DNA from: Torymus aiolomorphi | Lineage: Eukaryota > Arthropoda > Insecta > Hymenoptera > Torymidae | Reading direction: 5' to 3' | Assembly: GCA_036365515.1 (NCBI GenBank) | Contig: CM070874.1 | Location: forward strand, 208,004,297-208,068,296 | DNA: 64,000 nucleotides | Part shown: positions 26,941 through 39,662 of the stretch, one piece after another | How positions within the stretch are numbered: the first letter of the stretch is position 1 | Layout: every line of letters starts with the position of its first letter | The notes under the pieces: generated by a model | Databases searched by the model: none | Told to the model about the DNA's origin: nothing | Seen by the model: the letters and a program-made list of their open reading frames with translations, nothing else | Made by a program: the position numbers and the translations under genes

Positions 26941-27540
26941 TTGTTTTCTATATAAAATGAATGGTAACGATGATGATTCACAAGTATTTAGTGTAATGCG
27001 TGGTATAAATACTTTATTTCCTTTATTTTCTCCAATAATGATTTCAGCTTCAATATTATATTTATATAAATTTGTTATTTTTAATCGTGTTCCATTACAT
27101 AGTCCATCAATGATGCTAAGATTACGAATTAACATAACAATTGCATTTTTTAAAATTTTATTTCACATGGAGGTAAACCTTCTCGTATATTATTTAACAT
27201 TTCTATCGGAAAATAGAAATGTATATTTTCATCCGTTTGATCTACTCCTTTATGTGTTGCATAATCTATACTAGAATATGTTACAGTTTTATGTTCAATT
27301 AAATTCAATATTTTATTATTTAATATATTTACTTGTTCATTATGTGAACTTAATTTTACATTTTTGGAAAAATGATAATTTTTATTAATATTTTTATATA
27401 TTTCATATCAAACATCATTTGTTTTCCATTTATCTGGAATTTAGAAGTGATCAATTTTTCCTTCTCCAATATCTAATAAAAATAATGCAAAACCATTATC
27501 TTGAGTATAAATGTTTATTTTTAAATGGAAAATTTTTAAC
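26941..27540 (-). pseudogene. Helitron Pif1-type helicase, central part
   Basis: Reading leftwards, the minus strand gives GFALFLLDIGEGKI, NEQVNILNNKILNLIEHKTV, TYSSIDYATHKGV, EMLNNIREGLPPCEI, and then, in an open 78-codon frame, LIRNLSIIDGLCNGTRLKI, IEAEIIIGENKGNKVFIPRI and SSLPFILYRKQ. This is the order of the C-terminal half of Helitron helicases (LCNGTRL and GENKG…FIPRI are diagnostic). Stops and shifts occur near 27465, 27430 and 27140. The sequence right of 27540 and left of 26941 is foreign insertion. With the pieces at 24447 and 23156 it forms one Helitron. Confidence 0.88.
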
Positions 27541-28434
27541 AAAGGCCAAAGATAAGAATTTTTTAAAAATCTCGAAAATGTTTACGACTCAGCACCACTC
27601 ACCACCCCGCGCGGCCATTCGCCCGCCTGCTCAGCGCCCCCCTCAGCGCTCCCCTCACCATCCCACAAAATAACGTAAAAATGTGACTGGTTATACCTTT
27701 TTTAAAAGAAATTATTAGAGGCTTTAAATATTCCTTATTATATGTCCGATATATCTTCCATTTATTCTAAAATGTCCCCGATAACAAAAGCTTTTTTTCC
27801 TTTGATAATGTCCATTTCTTCAGAACAATGATAAAATTTTAAATAATATCAATATTCAGTGCTACTGACTATAGATTTATATCCTTCTTAAAGTTTATCT
27901 AAAGGAGTTATAGAAGTATCCACAACTTTGATATTATTATAATTCTGCACGTGTAAATATAATACATTATTTTGTTATTCTAAAATATCCCCGATAACAA
28001 AAACTTTTTGTCCTTTGATATTGTCCATTTCTTCAGAACAATGAGATACTATTATGAGAGTGGTTATATATGGCTATTGGCGAAAGATACCACTTAAAAT
28101 ATCAATCCAACGCGTCAACGAACAGTACCACCAGGGTGACGTGGAAAATTGTTCGTCTCTTCAACCAATCTTTATAGTTAAATCAATTTAAAAAAAAATA
28201 AATATACAAATAAATAAATATCAATATTATTACATAGAACTTGCAATACTCGACAATCCTTCTAATTAATTAGATCATGATTTATAACTGAAACAATTGA
28301 GGGAGGGGGCGAGGAGCCGCGAGGAAGGGGTGAGGGGCGCGAGGAGGCGGCGATGGGGCGCGAGGGGGGGCGGCGAGCCTCTAACAATTTCTTTCAAAAA
28401 AACGTATAACCAGTCACATTTTTACGTTATTTTG

Positions 28435-29508
<1,074 letters not shown>

Positions 29509-29557
<49 letters not shown>

Positions 29558-30870
29558 ATTATATATATATATATATATATATTATTATCTATTTATATTA
29601 ATTAAGTATATACATCGTCAAAAGATGAAAATTTGTTATCATTGACAAGTAGATCATGATGATAGTTGGTGTATAAATTATTATTTCATTTTGAATTTTG
29701 GAGTTAATTTGGAAGAATATAACCTATATAAGCAGCTGTGTGTATTAATCAATGAGCAATAGCAATATTATAATCAGATAAGTAGTAAACTTTTATTATA
29801 AAGTTATAAATCTCAATAATGGTTATAAGTATTGTTACTTTGTGAAATCTTGTTTTTATTTTACAGATTATATCAGATAATGTAAGGATATTATATTTTA
29901 TATTACCAAGTAAATACATAGATCACTGTTTAAAAAATACTTTTTAACAAAGAAGAGTTCATAAATAATTATTATTATTAGTATTTTAATTATACAATTT
30001 TACCAAAATCATTGAATAGGCTAACGAAATTTTGTGTATATCCATGTGAATCTCAAGAAATTTTTAAATCTTCAAGTGAATTGGAAAAAATCTATAATAA
30101 GGACTATATTACAATAATATGCATTTTGTACAGTTTTCTTTACTGCGAAGTGTTACATCCAGTAAAATAAATCTGTGGGCTTTTCTGTCAACGGGTAGTT
30201 GATACAGAGTATAAATTTTCAATAAGAAATCAGATAATCGGAACCAGAATTAATATTACATCAATATGACAAGAATCCCTGCAATGAGTTCATATTCTAT
30301 GTGAGTAAATGTTGTAATATAAACAATGGAAATTATAGTTGGCTCGTTATGAAATGACTTGTTTTTGTAACACAAATACCATGGGATTTCTAGTAAAATA
30401 TATTTGTCGGCTTTTATGTTAGTAAGAGTATAGTTTTGTTATAATTAGATAAAAGTGTTGTTTAATATAAAACATAAATGAAGAAAATAAAAGAAGTGGA
30501 TAAATAAGCGAATTTATTAAAAAATGTGTTTCAAAATGAATTGATGTGTGTCAGTGTATATAAACAGTATATCAGGGAAGATCTTGATAGCTTTTGTTTT
30601 GCAAGAAATAGACTGCAATATCATGAAAACAAGCAGTATAATGTTATAATCAGATAAGTAGCAAACTTTTATTATCAAGTTATAAATCAATAAAGTTTAT
30701 AATAAGTGTTGTTACTTTGTGAAATCTTGTTTTTATTTTTACAGAGTATATCAGAAAATATAAGGATATTACTACGTAAATAGATCACTGTTAAAAAATA
30801 GTTTTTAACAAAGAAGAATTGATTAATTATTATCTTACAGATATTATACCAGAAGATTTTTTTCGACTCA
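29509..30870. repeat. AT-rich region with a 200-bp direct repeat
   Basis: Sequence at about 29768-29985 recurs at about 30638-30840 (ATAATCAGATAAGTAG; CACTGTT…AAAATA; TTTTTAACAAAGAAGA). Both copies contain TTTATTTTACAG-like acceptor sequences. The second copy lies just before the POLR3B-like fragment, so a local duplication of intron sequence is possible. No coding region was recognised. Confidence 0.6.
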
Positions 30871-30884
30871 TTTTGGAAATATGG

Positions 30885-31345
30885 AGATCTATGTAACATA
30901 GCCAATAATGTTGAGTTCTAATTGTGTACTGTCTGAAAAATCTAATTTTGAATTAGCAAAAATGAACGAGTGCCCTCATAACCCTGGTGGTTTATTATTA
31001 ATGGACAAGAAAAAGTTATTTTAGTACAAGAACAGACGGTTAAGAATAGAATAATTTATATTAAAGAAGATAGTAAGAATATAGTACTACTCAAGAAAGA
31101 AAAACCAAACCAATATTATTATGGAAGAGCAGGCAAATACTATTTACTACACAATATTTTTCAAGATGTATCTATATGTACTCAACATGAAAATTTTTCA
31201 TATGAGATATAATTTTAGAAGAATGTTAAAAATTTGTCTTCATATTTGACAGGGCAAATACAGTACGTGGATGTCAACGAAGAAAATGACAGTTTCATTG
31301 CTTTCAATGAATCACACATAAAACAAACAACAACTAAGATGTTTA
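30885..31345 (+). pseudogene. RNA polymerase III subunit 2 (POLR3B/RPC2)-like fragment
   Basis: In shifting frames the plus strand reads [29 protein letters not shown], then after a one-base shift [16 protein letters not shown] and KNRIIYIKEDSKN, then GRAGKYYLLHN. After a short intron-like gap ending TTTGACAG (about 31253) comes QYVDVNEENDSFIAFNESHI. These match in order the N-terminal half of the second-largest RNA polymerase III subunit, which forms part of the catalytic cleft. At least two frameshifts occur (near 30915 and 30990) and the usual continuation is missing, so this is a decayed copy. Retention of an intron-like gap argues for DNA duplication rather than reverse transcription. 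RPB2 is the alternative, but NECP and VDVNEENDSFIA fit the Pol III subunit better from memory. Confidence 0.75.
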
Positions 31346-31499
31346 TATAGACAGTATTGGACTCAAAGTATGAAAGAAGTATTATGTTTTGAAGTAAGTT
31401 TTTCAAAATAAGAAAAGAAAATTGTGATTTTCATAGATCGTCTACCCAGTTGAAAATTATATTGATAATAAAAATGTTGTGATTATTAGAAAATGACAT

Positions 31500-31830
31500 C
31501 TAATCAGTGTTTTGTGTAATAAATAAAATAAAATACCAATATGATGTGTTGCATGAAGTACATATATAATCAAATTTTATTGATAAGAAATAACATAGTG
31601 ATTAAAAAATGGCATGTAATCAGTGTTTTGTGTTAAATAAAATAAAATACCGGTATGATGTGGTGCATGAAGTGTTATATCAAATTTTAAAACTTCTACT
31701 TAAAATCAGTTTGAAATGTTTTGAAAATAGCTCAAGTATGTATTAATAAGTAATTGCGTGTTATGAGGTTCATGAACTTCATAATACGCTTTTGTATAGA
31801 AGAAAATATTGCTGAGTGTTACGTGACGCA
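31500..31830. repeat. dispersed repeat, related copy at 45836-46060
   Basis: The block AATCAGTTTGAAATGTTTTGA … GTGTTATGAGG … GAAGAAAATATTGCTGAGTG is shared with 45836-46030. A shorter internal direct repeat (ATCAGTGTTTTGTGT) occurs at about 31502 and 31618. No coding content. Confidence 0.65.
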
Positions 31831-32406
31831 TCTTTTACTAAGAGTTTTTTTATTTTTCGCATATTTGTTCAACTAAAATTCCAACCCGGGCCCAAGTATG
31901 ATTCACATAAAGAGAAAAGAATGTGCTCTTAGCGGCTGAAGTTTAGTCAAGGCCACAAAGTGCTCATTCTTTTCCACGCGCAATCAGTGAAATATAACAC
32001 CCTCTTCCGACCAAGCGCAGGGAGGAGGTAAATGCGACGAAGTTTCTGAAGCTGACCACGCAGCAACAGCTAGTCGACGTACGCGAGCGAAGAGCTGCTC
32101 GACGCGGCCACAATACATCGAGGGCAGCACCGCCTGGGCCCGTTACCCGCAAGCTTGCTTACCGGCCCCGTCTGAATGTATGAGTGCGAGAGAGACAGAG
32201 TGAATGCGAAGCGGAGGAGGAAAATGCGCGCTCCTGCCGAGTGAAGAGGGCCGAAAAACCAGAGTAGTTTGAACTCCCGAAGGAATAAGACGTACAAATA
32301 AATTAGCTTTAAACAAGGAAAAGTATAAAGGCCACGGGCCCTCGATAAATTTTAATTTCATAACTTTACTCGCGTTATAAATATTCTAATAACTATGTAC
32401 AAAAAA

Positions 32407-32477
<71 letters not shown>

Positions 32478-32972
32478 AAGATCCAACTTATTAAATCAGT
32501 ACACAAGGAATTAAAAACAAAGGAAATCTACATAAAGAAAGCCCATTACTAAGGATTAGATAATTAAGGCCAATAGACCGAACATTATATAAAGGGAAAC
32601 ACTGACACAAACGGACTTGTATCTCCCACCTAGGTCTTTCCTTCATTGACTTTGCACACCACCTGAAACACAAAAGGAGTGAGTATCATTATTTAAAATT
32701 TACAAACCACAAAAAAAAAGAATAAAAAGGGAAAGGGAATTCAAAAACAAAAGAATATGGTTTAAAGGTACCCATACCAACGTTAACAATTTGGCGTGAA
32801 CAATTAAGGAAATTCACTGTGGGTGCATGTAATTGGTTGCACTTCATTTATTATCCGTCATTAGAAGAAGACCTATGAATTAATTTGAATAATATAGGTA
32901 TGGATTATTAATATAAAGAGTTTACTATAGCCATATAAATAATTGAGAACAAAAATATAAATATATATATAT
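31831..32972. other. no gene recognised
   Basis: A GC-richer stretch (about 31980-32280) with short, unconvincing frames is followed by AT-rich sequence with an (AT)n at 32409-32470. I see no repeat ends or protein motifs. Confidence 0.4.
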
Positions 32973-33826
32973 TATAACGAGGTGTGGATACAGCGCTAGC
33001 CGGCGCAAGAGTAGGGCCCTGTGTTACCGGCACCTACGGTTAGCACACCAGATAGAGGGCCAGGGAGTAGTTCGTTGGTAGTCTCGCGGTAGAGACGCTC
33101 GACTGTCGTCCGGACGGCTCGGGTTCAAGTCCCGATGCCGGCGCGTATTTTTTTCGTATTTTCCCCGAATCCACCCTGTTACATGGCGCCCAACGAAATG
33201 ATCCACGTTTCCTTTGAAACTCCACGATCCGAAAGAAGTCCGATCGAAATTCTTCCTTCCACCCACACGCGCGACTTGAGTCGCAAGAACCGAGCGGGGT
33301 TTTTTCACTCAAGTCTGATCGCGCGAGGGCCGCATGTTTTCAGTCAAGGAAATGAGAGGATTTCTCTTGTACTGATCCAGCCTCCACGTAGAACAGAGTC
33401 TACGAGACTCACCCACAAAGCATTCAGTCGAGATTACTCCTGAATGGCGGTTGAGCATGGAGAAGTATCGTACCTGCAGATGTAGCTGCCGCGTGCAGGT
33501 AGGAGTAGTACTGCACCCCGGCTGATAGCTACAGAGCTGATGTCAACCTTAGCCATAGATGCATCTTAGGGCATTACGCTCGCTCGAGGACGTTAACGCT
33601 CGCAATTTGGGTGGGGGATATAACGAGGTGTGGATACAGCGCTAGCCGGCGCAAGAGTAGGGCCCTGTGTTACCGGCACCTACGGTTAGCACACCAGATA
33701 GAGGGCCAGGGAGTAGTGCGTTGGTAGTCTCGCGGTAGAGACGCTCGACTGTCGTCCGGACGGCTCGGGTTCAAGTCCCGATGCCGGCGCGTATTTTTTT
33801 CGTATTTTCCCCGAATCCACCCTGTT

Positions 33827-33829
<3 letters not shown>
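32973..33829 (+). mobile_element. TRIM (miniature LTR retrotransposon)
   Basis: Two 211-bp direct repeats (32973-33183 and 33619-33829) differ at a single base that I can see (TTCGTTGG versus TGCGTTGG). They start TATAACGAGG and end CTGTTACA. The first is followed at once by TGGCGCCCAACG (33184), a primer-binding site. The second is preceded by the purine tract GGGTGGGGGA (33609-33618). ATAT lies on both sides (32969-32972 and 33830-33833). The 435-bp interior has no gene, so proteins must come from another LTR element. The near-identity of the LTRs indicates recent insertion. Confidence 0.92.
33079..33142 (+). promoter_or_regulatory. tRNA-like A-box/B-box segment in the TRIM LTR (first copy)
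   Basis: GTCTC (33081-33085) pairs with GAGAC (33092-33096) around GCGGTA, like a D arm. TCGGG (33119-33123) pairs with CCCGA (33131-33135) around TTCAAGT, like a T arm. GGTTCAAGTCC fits the Pol III B box and TAGTCTCGCGGTAGAG fits the A box. No acceptor stem or proper anticodon stem forms, so it is not a functional tRNA. The second LTR has the same segment at 33725-33788. Pol III initiation inside the LTR is an inference. Confidence 0.7.

Positions 33830-33911
<82 letters not shown>
33830..33911. repeat. (AT)n microsatellite between two elements
   Basis: About 82 bases of pure AT lie between the TRIM and the long-inverted-repeat element. It provides the ATAT and TA targets. Confidence 0.95.
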
Positions 33912-33913
<2 letters not shown>

Positions 33914-34897
33914 GTCGTTCCTGTACTTTTTTAAAAAGTGTGCGCGGGGGGGGGTCGTCGATTTTGTCGACGATTTTTTTTATGAAAGTACATATAAAAA
34001 AAATAGCGTGTGCAAAATTTCAGCCCCTTATCTCATTCCTAATTCCTGCTGGAATTTTTTTAAACCCTGATTTTGACCTGTGTTTAGCCAGTATTCAAAA
34101 AATTCTAAAAGGCTGAAATTTTAACAAAATGAGGTCGGTGAGGTTTCATTTTTTTTGTCTTTCTTCAAATTTTAAGAAAAAAAATACACTGATATGAAAT
34201 GATGATTTAGGTTTTATTGGCGATCTGTGATATGGCCATTGCATTTCATCATTTTTAGATCATCTTTAAACCTCTATATCTCGTAACTGGTTCCACATTT
34301 TTGAGCTCACTAGGTCTCATTTTTTTTTGTCTCAACGAGACCTTTAATTTCTTTTTTTGAGGACCAAAATTGATTGAATAGACTTCAAGATACAGCCTTT
34401 TGAAGTTGACATTTTTATCAAAAATCGCGAAAATCAACCGTGTTCATGGTCACAGTGTCAACCGAATATTAATTAAAAATCATTAACAAAAGTATTTTTC
34501 ATTAGAATATGATGTTATCTAACTATACTCTTTTCCTATCATAAGAAAAAGTCAAAAAATAATTTTTTGTCAAGCATTATAATATCTAATTTTTCGATAC
34601 CTAAAATAATCAAAAATGGCTCTCTACTGACATGAATTCTACCATCTTATAATTATTTGTAACACGTATACGTAACATAGATACAAAGGTGGTTCCTAGA
34701 CCTTTAAAATGCGTAGTCGCTGATTTTTCTAGGACCACTAGAGCCAAAGTTATAGCCGTTTTTATAAAAAAATATTTTTCAAGTGGTAAAATTAGAGCTT
34801 GTGAAATATAGGAAAAGTTTTACTTACAAGATCAACCATAAGTTTGGCATAATTGTCCTAAAAGAAGTGCTGAGGCTGCATATTTTGAAGATCTTAG

Positions 34898-35524
34898 GCC
34901 GTGTCTACACTATGCGAGAAGCACGTGCGATCAGCCCAAGCGATGCGAGCAAGCAATGCGTGTTGGACAAAATATTTAAAATACTTAAAATGATAAATAA
35001 TATCATTTCACTACGATATTATTGACGATATTATTTATCGCTAAATATAGATCTACTAACTGATCTACTACGATTGTTCGGGATTGAAGTACCCAAAGTG
35101 CCCGCTAGATGGCAAGCGTCCGATGCGCTCCCACTATGAAAAACATCACCCAGCGGGCTTAAATAGAGTTCTACGGCGCCTAGTCGCTACGTGCTTTATG
35201 CACATTCCTCTTACCTTACCACTTTCCGTTTTACCTATACAATGCCTTATTGCCGGTTTACTCGTACGCATAAGCGTTCATACCTTTTTCTGCAATCAAC
35301 TTTCACTTTCGAGTAGAGTTGGTTGGATAGACTCTTGAAGTCTAATTTTCCCGTTTATTTCTTCTCGCTGACAAACCCTAATAATATAAACTCACGTTTA
35401 CGTTCAATCGTATACAACGATATTATTTATCATTTTAAGTATTTCAAGTACTTTGTACAAAACGTATGGCTTGTTGCATGCGCGCACCGGTTGCGCTTCT
35501 CGCATACCTAGTATAGACATGGTC
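34898..35524. mobile_element. TTAA-flanked MITE-like unit at the left inner end
   Basis: The left end GCCGTGTCTACACTATGCGAG and a diverged inverted copy ending at 35524 enclose 627 bp. They are flanked by TTAG and TTAA (35525-35528). About 110 bp of each end pair, including AAATACTTAAAATGATAAAT. It shares its first 65 bp with the right inner end at 39842, so it belongs to the same family as the gene-bearing unit. Confidence 0.65.
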
Positions 35525-35572
35525 TTAAATGCAGGTTTTCTATAGTTTTACGTGCGTTATACGTATAAGCTT

Positions 35573-35611
35573 AGGTTAAATGAAACATACATAGATAGTT
35601 TCATTTAACCT
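35573..35611. other. short hairpin
   Basis: AGGTTAAATGAAAC pairs with GTTTCATTTAACCT across an 11-base loop, between the MITE-like unit and the gene. Confidence 0.7.
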
Positions 35612-35878
35612 GTGTTGACGTAAGTTAATAGATGTCAGACATCCATTTTTCTGTGCGAGACACCCGTAAACCCGTCATCCGTTATACGACACGCGGCACG
35701 GAATGTCCTTAAACAATGAGTACAAGTTACAATAAAAATTGAAATGAATATTTCTAAGTAGAATTGTGAAGGTAGTTGAGCAGAATTATTACCAAGTATA
35801 TCAGTATTGGTTCGGTTGAGTTTTATAAATTGTACAATTGTGTTTTGTAAGTGTTATCTTCTCAGGAATTGAAAGAAA

Positions 35879-38800
35879 ATGATGTGCTATATTGGTGAAT
35901 TGCATGAGGATGATAAATGTCATTTAGAGCATTACACAAGAAATAAATCTCTTAATCTAATTAGTAATCTTAGTAATGAATTAAAGCTGTATTTATCATT
36001 TAGGATTAAAAATTTTGATATTAATGTAGAAAATAAATTTATTTGCGACCATCATCTTCATAAATATGATACTCGATATACAAGTAGACAAAGGAAGTGT
36101 TGCAATTGTTTTAATAATCATTCAAAATCCATTGAGAATAATTTAGTAATGATTAGTGCTGATAAATGTGATAAATTTCGTAACATTTGTAATATAAATT
36201 TAGATCCAGCTAATAAGTACTGTAAAAACTGTAAGTTCAAAATTACATCAATAATAACAAAAAATGCAGAAAAAGATGAAAACACTGGGAATGATGGTTT
36301 AAACGTAAATAATAATGAGCAGCTTTCTTCAAGTAGTCAAGTTTCTTCAAGTAGCCAAGTGTGTACATCAGAAAGTTCAGAAGATATATTATTGAGCCAA
36401 GGATTTCAACGTTTAAATAAAATGTTCGATGGATTTGATGAACCTCCTCTTAAACAAGAGAAACTTAGTGATTATCGCTTGGAAAATAAAACATACAGTG
36501 TTTTAGAATCAATGAATACGAAATTTTGTACAACAGTTAATAAAACATTGAATCTTAATTTGCCAACTCAATGCCATCTTAAACAGCTACAAGAGGATAG
36601 TATGTCATTTCACGGAATGATTGGAAACATAATCAAGTGTTATAATGAAGAAACTAATTTTGGTAAAAAAATATTGTTATTGACATTACTTCCAAATCAC
36701 TGGAAATTTGAACAAGCAAAACATTATTTCCAATGTTCACGTTATATGTTTAATAAAGCAAAAGAACTTAAAATTACTGTAGGTAAGTTAAAAAATGGGT
36801 TGTAATAAATTCTTAATATCTTGATTATAAACATAGGTAAACATATAAAATCGATAATCCTTTATACATTAGGTTACCTATATTATATTACACTTGAGAA
36901 TTATTAATACAAAATTTTAGTTTAATTTATTAAAATCTATGTAATTTTTGTTCAAGCAACTATAATGATAAAGGGTACCCCTATAAAATATTTAATTTAA
37001 AATCCTCATAATTATTTATTTATATTACTCATGTATTATTACTTAAGTATTATTATTTATGTATTACTTACGTATCGCTTACGTATTGCTTAAGTATTGT
37101 TTACGGATTAAGTAAAATAATACATGAATTGTAATTTAAACATTTAAATGAAATCCGATTTAATTAGAAAGAATCTATATTTGAGAAATCTCAATGTTCT
37201 CTCTGTTTAAAAGCTGTAATCTCATATTTTTTTTTTTAATTTTTTAACATTGAGGAATGGGAGAAAAAAATAATTTCCAAAAAATGCGATTTTTAGGCCT
37301 TACTGGTATAAGGAGGGGAGATAGGTCCCCGGAAAAATCGTAGAAAATTCTCTTTTTAGTATACCTCTATGAAATCACTGTCATTTTTCGCTTTCATTAA
37401 TAGTGGCATTTTGCCTATCTTAACATGGGGTACCCTTCGTTATTCATTATTAGATAAAAAATAATAAAGTAATTATTGGATTTTAAAAGAACTATTAAAA
37501 TTAATTTAAAAAAAAAATAAAAAAAATAAATTAATTCTAAACTATTTCTTTTCTTCCAATATAACAAGTCATAGTAATTAAAATAGAATAAACATTGAGC
37601 TAAATTTTATCGTCTTGATAATCGTTAAATTGAAAAAAATAATATTGTTATTATGATTTTATTTTGTGATTAAGTATACACTATTTGAAATTAATTTCAA
37701 AATATATTTTTCCAGGTGTCTTAGGAACTATTAAGCGTAAAGTGTACAGCATTCATTCTAATGAAGTTAGAGAATCTGTAACTCAGTATTATAGAGATGA
37801 AAACAATAGTAGAATATGTAGCGGCATTAAAGATTGCATCAGTGTTAAAAATCCTATTACTAATATCACAGAGAAGTTACAAAAAAGACTGTTGATGTAT
37901 GATTTGAAGGATCTATACAACAATTGGGTGGAAGAAGAATATGAACAGTATTTTAAAGATTAGCGCAAACCAGGTTTCAGTATATGTGCTTCTTTAAGGC
38001 CAAAAGAATGTATTAGTGCTGGAGCACCTGGTACACATACAATTTGTGTATGTCTTATACATCAAAATGTCAAATTAAAATTGTCTGCCATCAACAAAAA
38101 TTTAGCCTACCGAGTAATTTTAAATGATTGTGTTTGTTCAACAGATTGGAGCGATTGTATGATACATCTTTGTGAAAACTGTCCTGGTAAAGCAGAAATT
38201 CTGAAAATATTGGAATCAAGCTCATGCGAAGATGTTTCAGAGATTGAATATCATAATTGGGTAAATAATGCTGAATCACAATCTAATAATAGAGTTAGTC
38301 TTATTATGGTAAAAGAACCTACAAGAAATTTTATTATAAATTTAGCCAATGACTTATGGGAGTTAACAAAGCATCATTATGTGACTGAAATGCAAAAATG
38401 TTATTTAAAACATTGCAAAACAATTATTACTCCAGATACATGTATTATACTTCAAGATTTTGCTGTATTTGTTTGTCAAGACTCGATCCAAGCATTTTAT
38501 TTTAATAATACACAAGCCACTCTACACCCGTTTGTAATGTATTATAAAGAAGATAATAACGACAAATTACAAACCTTATCTGTATGTGTTATTAGTGATT
38601 GTTTAAAATATGATGCTTGTGCAGTTAACACTTTTCAAGGGCAACTCATTGCACTTCTAAAACGAGATTTTCCGTTTATTGAGAATGTACATTATATGTC
38701 AGATGGAGCACCTACCCAATACAAAAACAAGTAAGAGTACTTTTATTGTAGTATATTAATACGTATTATATGAACAAAATAGACACCTTTAGATTTTTGT

Positions 38801-39662
38801 TCATTAAATGACCTGAAAAAATTTAATTTTAATTATTAAGAATATATCAAAGTAATATTCTGAAAGTATATTTAATTTGTGTGAAAAACTATTTTGAGAC
38901 CCAGAACATCAAAATCCATAAAGATCCTGGACCTGCAGGTTACACCCGAGTTAAAATTTTACATTATGTAGAAAACAGCTTTAAAGATAAAATTACTAAA
39001 ACAGTTCTTTATTTTTTCTGTATATCAAATTTAAAAAAGCAACAACTTCTACGATGCAAGTTCAAATAATTTGTATTATTATGTACACAATATTAAACAG
39101 ATTTATTTTATTTTTTATAATTTTTACCTTCAAGATAGTATTTATTTACTGTAGGAACAATTTCATTAATATCTGCCATCATGAGGAGGATTTTGGCTTA
39201 AAAGTTAAGTTGCACAACTTTTTTTCTACTAGCCATGGGAAAAGTCCGTGTGATGGATGTGGAGCAGTGGTTAAACGAACAGTACGCAGGTCATCCTTAC
39301 AAAGAACATCAGAAAAACCAATTTTAAATCCAAAAGACATGTATGATTACGTTAGTGAAAATATTGATGGAATAAGGTAAAAATAATATAATTTAGATTT
39401 TTTGACTATATTATTTGATTATGTATTTGAATAATAAATCATTATGTGTTATAAAAATATAGAATATTTGGTTGTTAGATCTATTTGGGTGAGTCAAGAA
39501 ACAATTGAGAAAAGGCGTAAAGTACTAGAATGCCGTTTTAAATTGACCCGAACTATACAGAATACAAGAAAATATCACTGCTTTATACCCATTGATGATT
39601 CAACATTAAAAGCAAAACTTACTTCGTTTGATAATGATTATAAAATAGTTAAAATAAAATGA
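35879..39662 (+). pseudogene. four-exon transposase-like gene (Cc8L18.2-type family), one internal stop
   Basis: Exons fit as 35879-36782, 37716-38730, 39155-39376 and 39482-39662. All introns are GT-AG and phases agree throughout, giving 774 codons including the stop. A TAG at 37961-37963 is the only in-frame break. Exon 1 has cysteine/histidine clusters (ICDHHLHKYD; RKCCNCFNNH; YCKNCKF) and a serine-rich linker. Exon 2 holds TGTH-like and RNase-H-fold-like motifs: LQDFAVFVCQD, NNTQATLHPFVMYY and MSDGAPTQYKN. Exon 3 has NICHHEEDFGL and STSHGKSPCDGCGAVVKR. These motifs match a widespread uncharacterised family of insects and other animals that I recall under names such as Cc8L18.2-like. Aspartates in QDF and SDGA could be catalytic, but that is inference. 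Its place between inverted repeats suggests it is, or was, the element's transposase. Confidence 0.8.

Noticed and set aside
33024..33443. A tRNA gene at about 33079-33142 and the open frames around it
   Set aside because: D- and T-arm-like stems exist, but no acceptor or anticodon stem forms, and the segment is within a TRIM LTR. The frames span LTR and interior without conservation.
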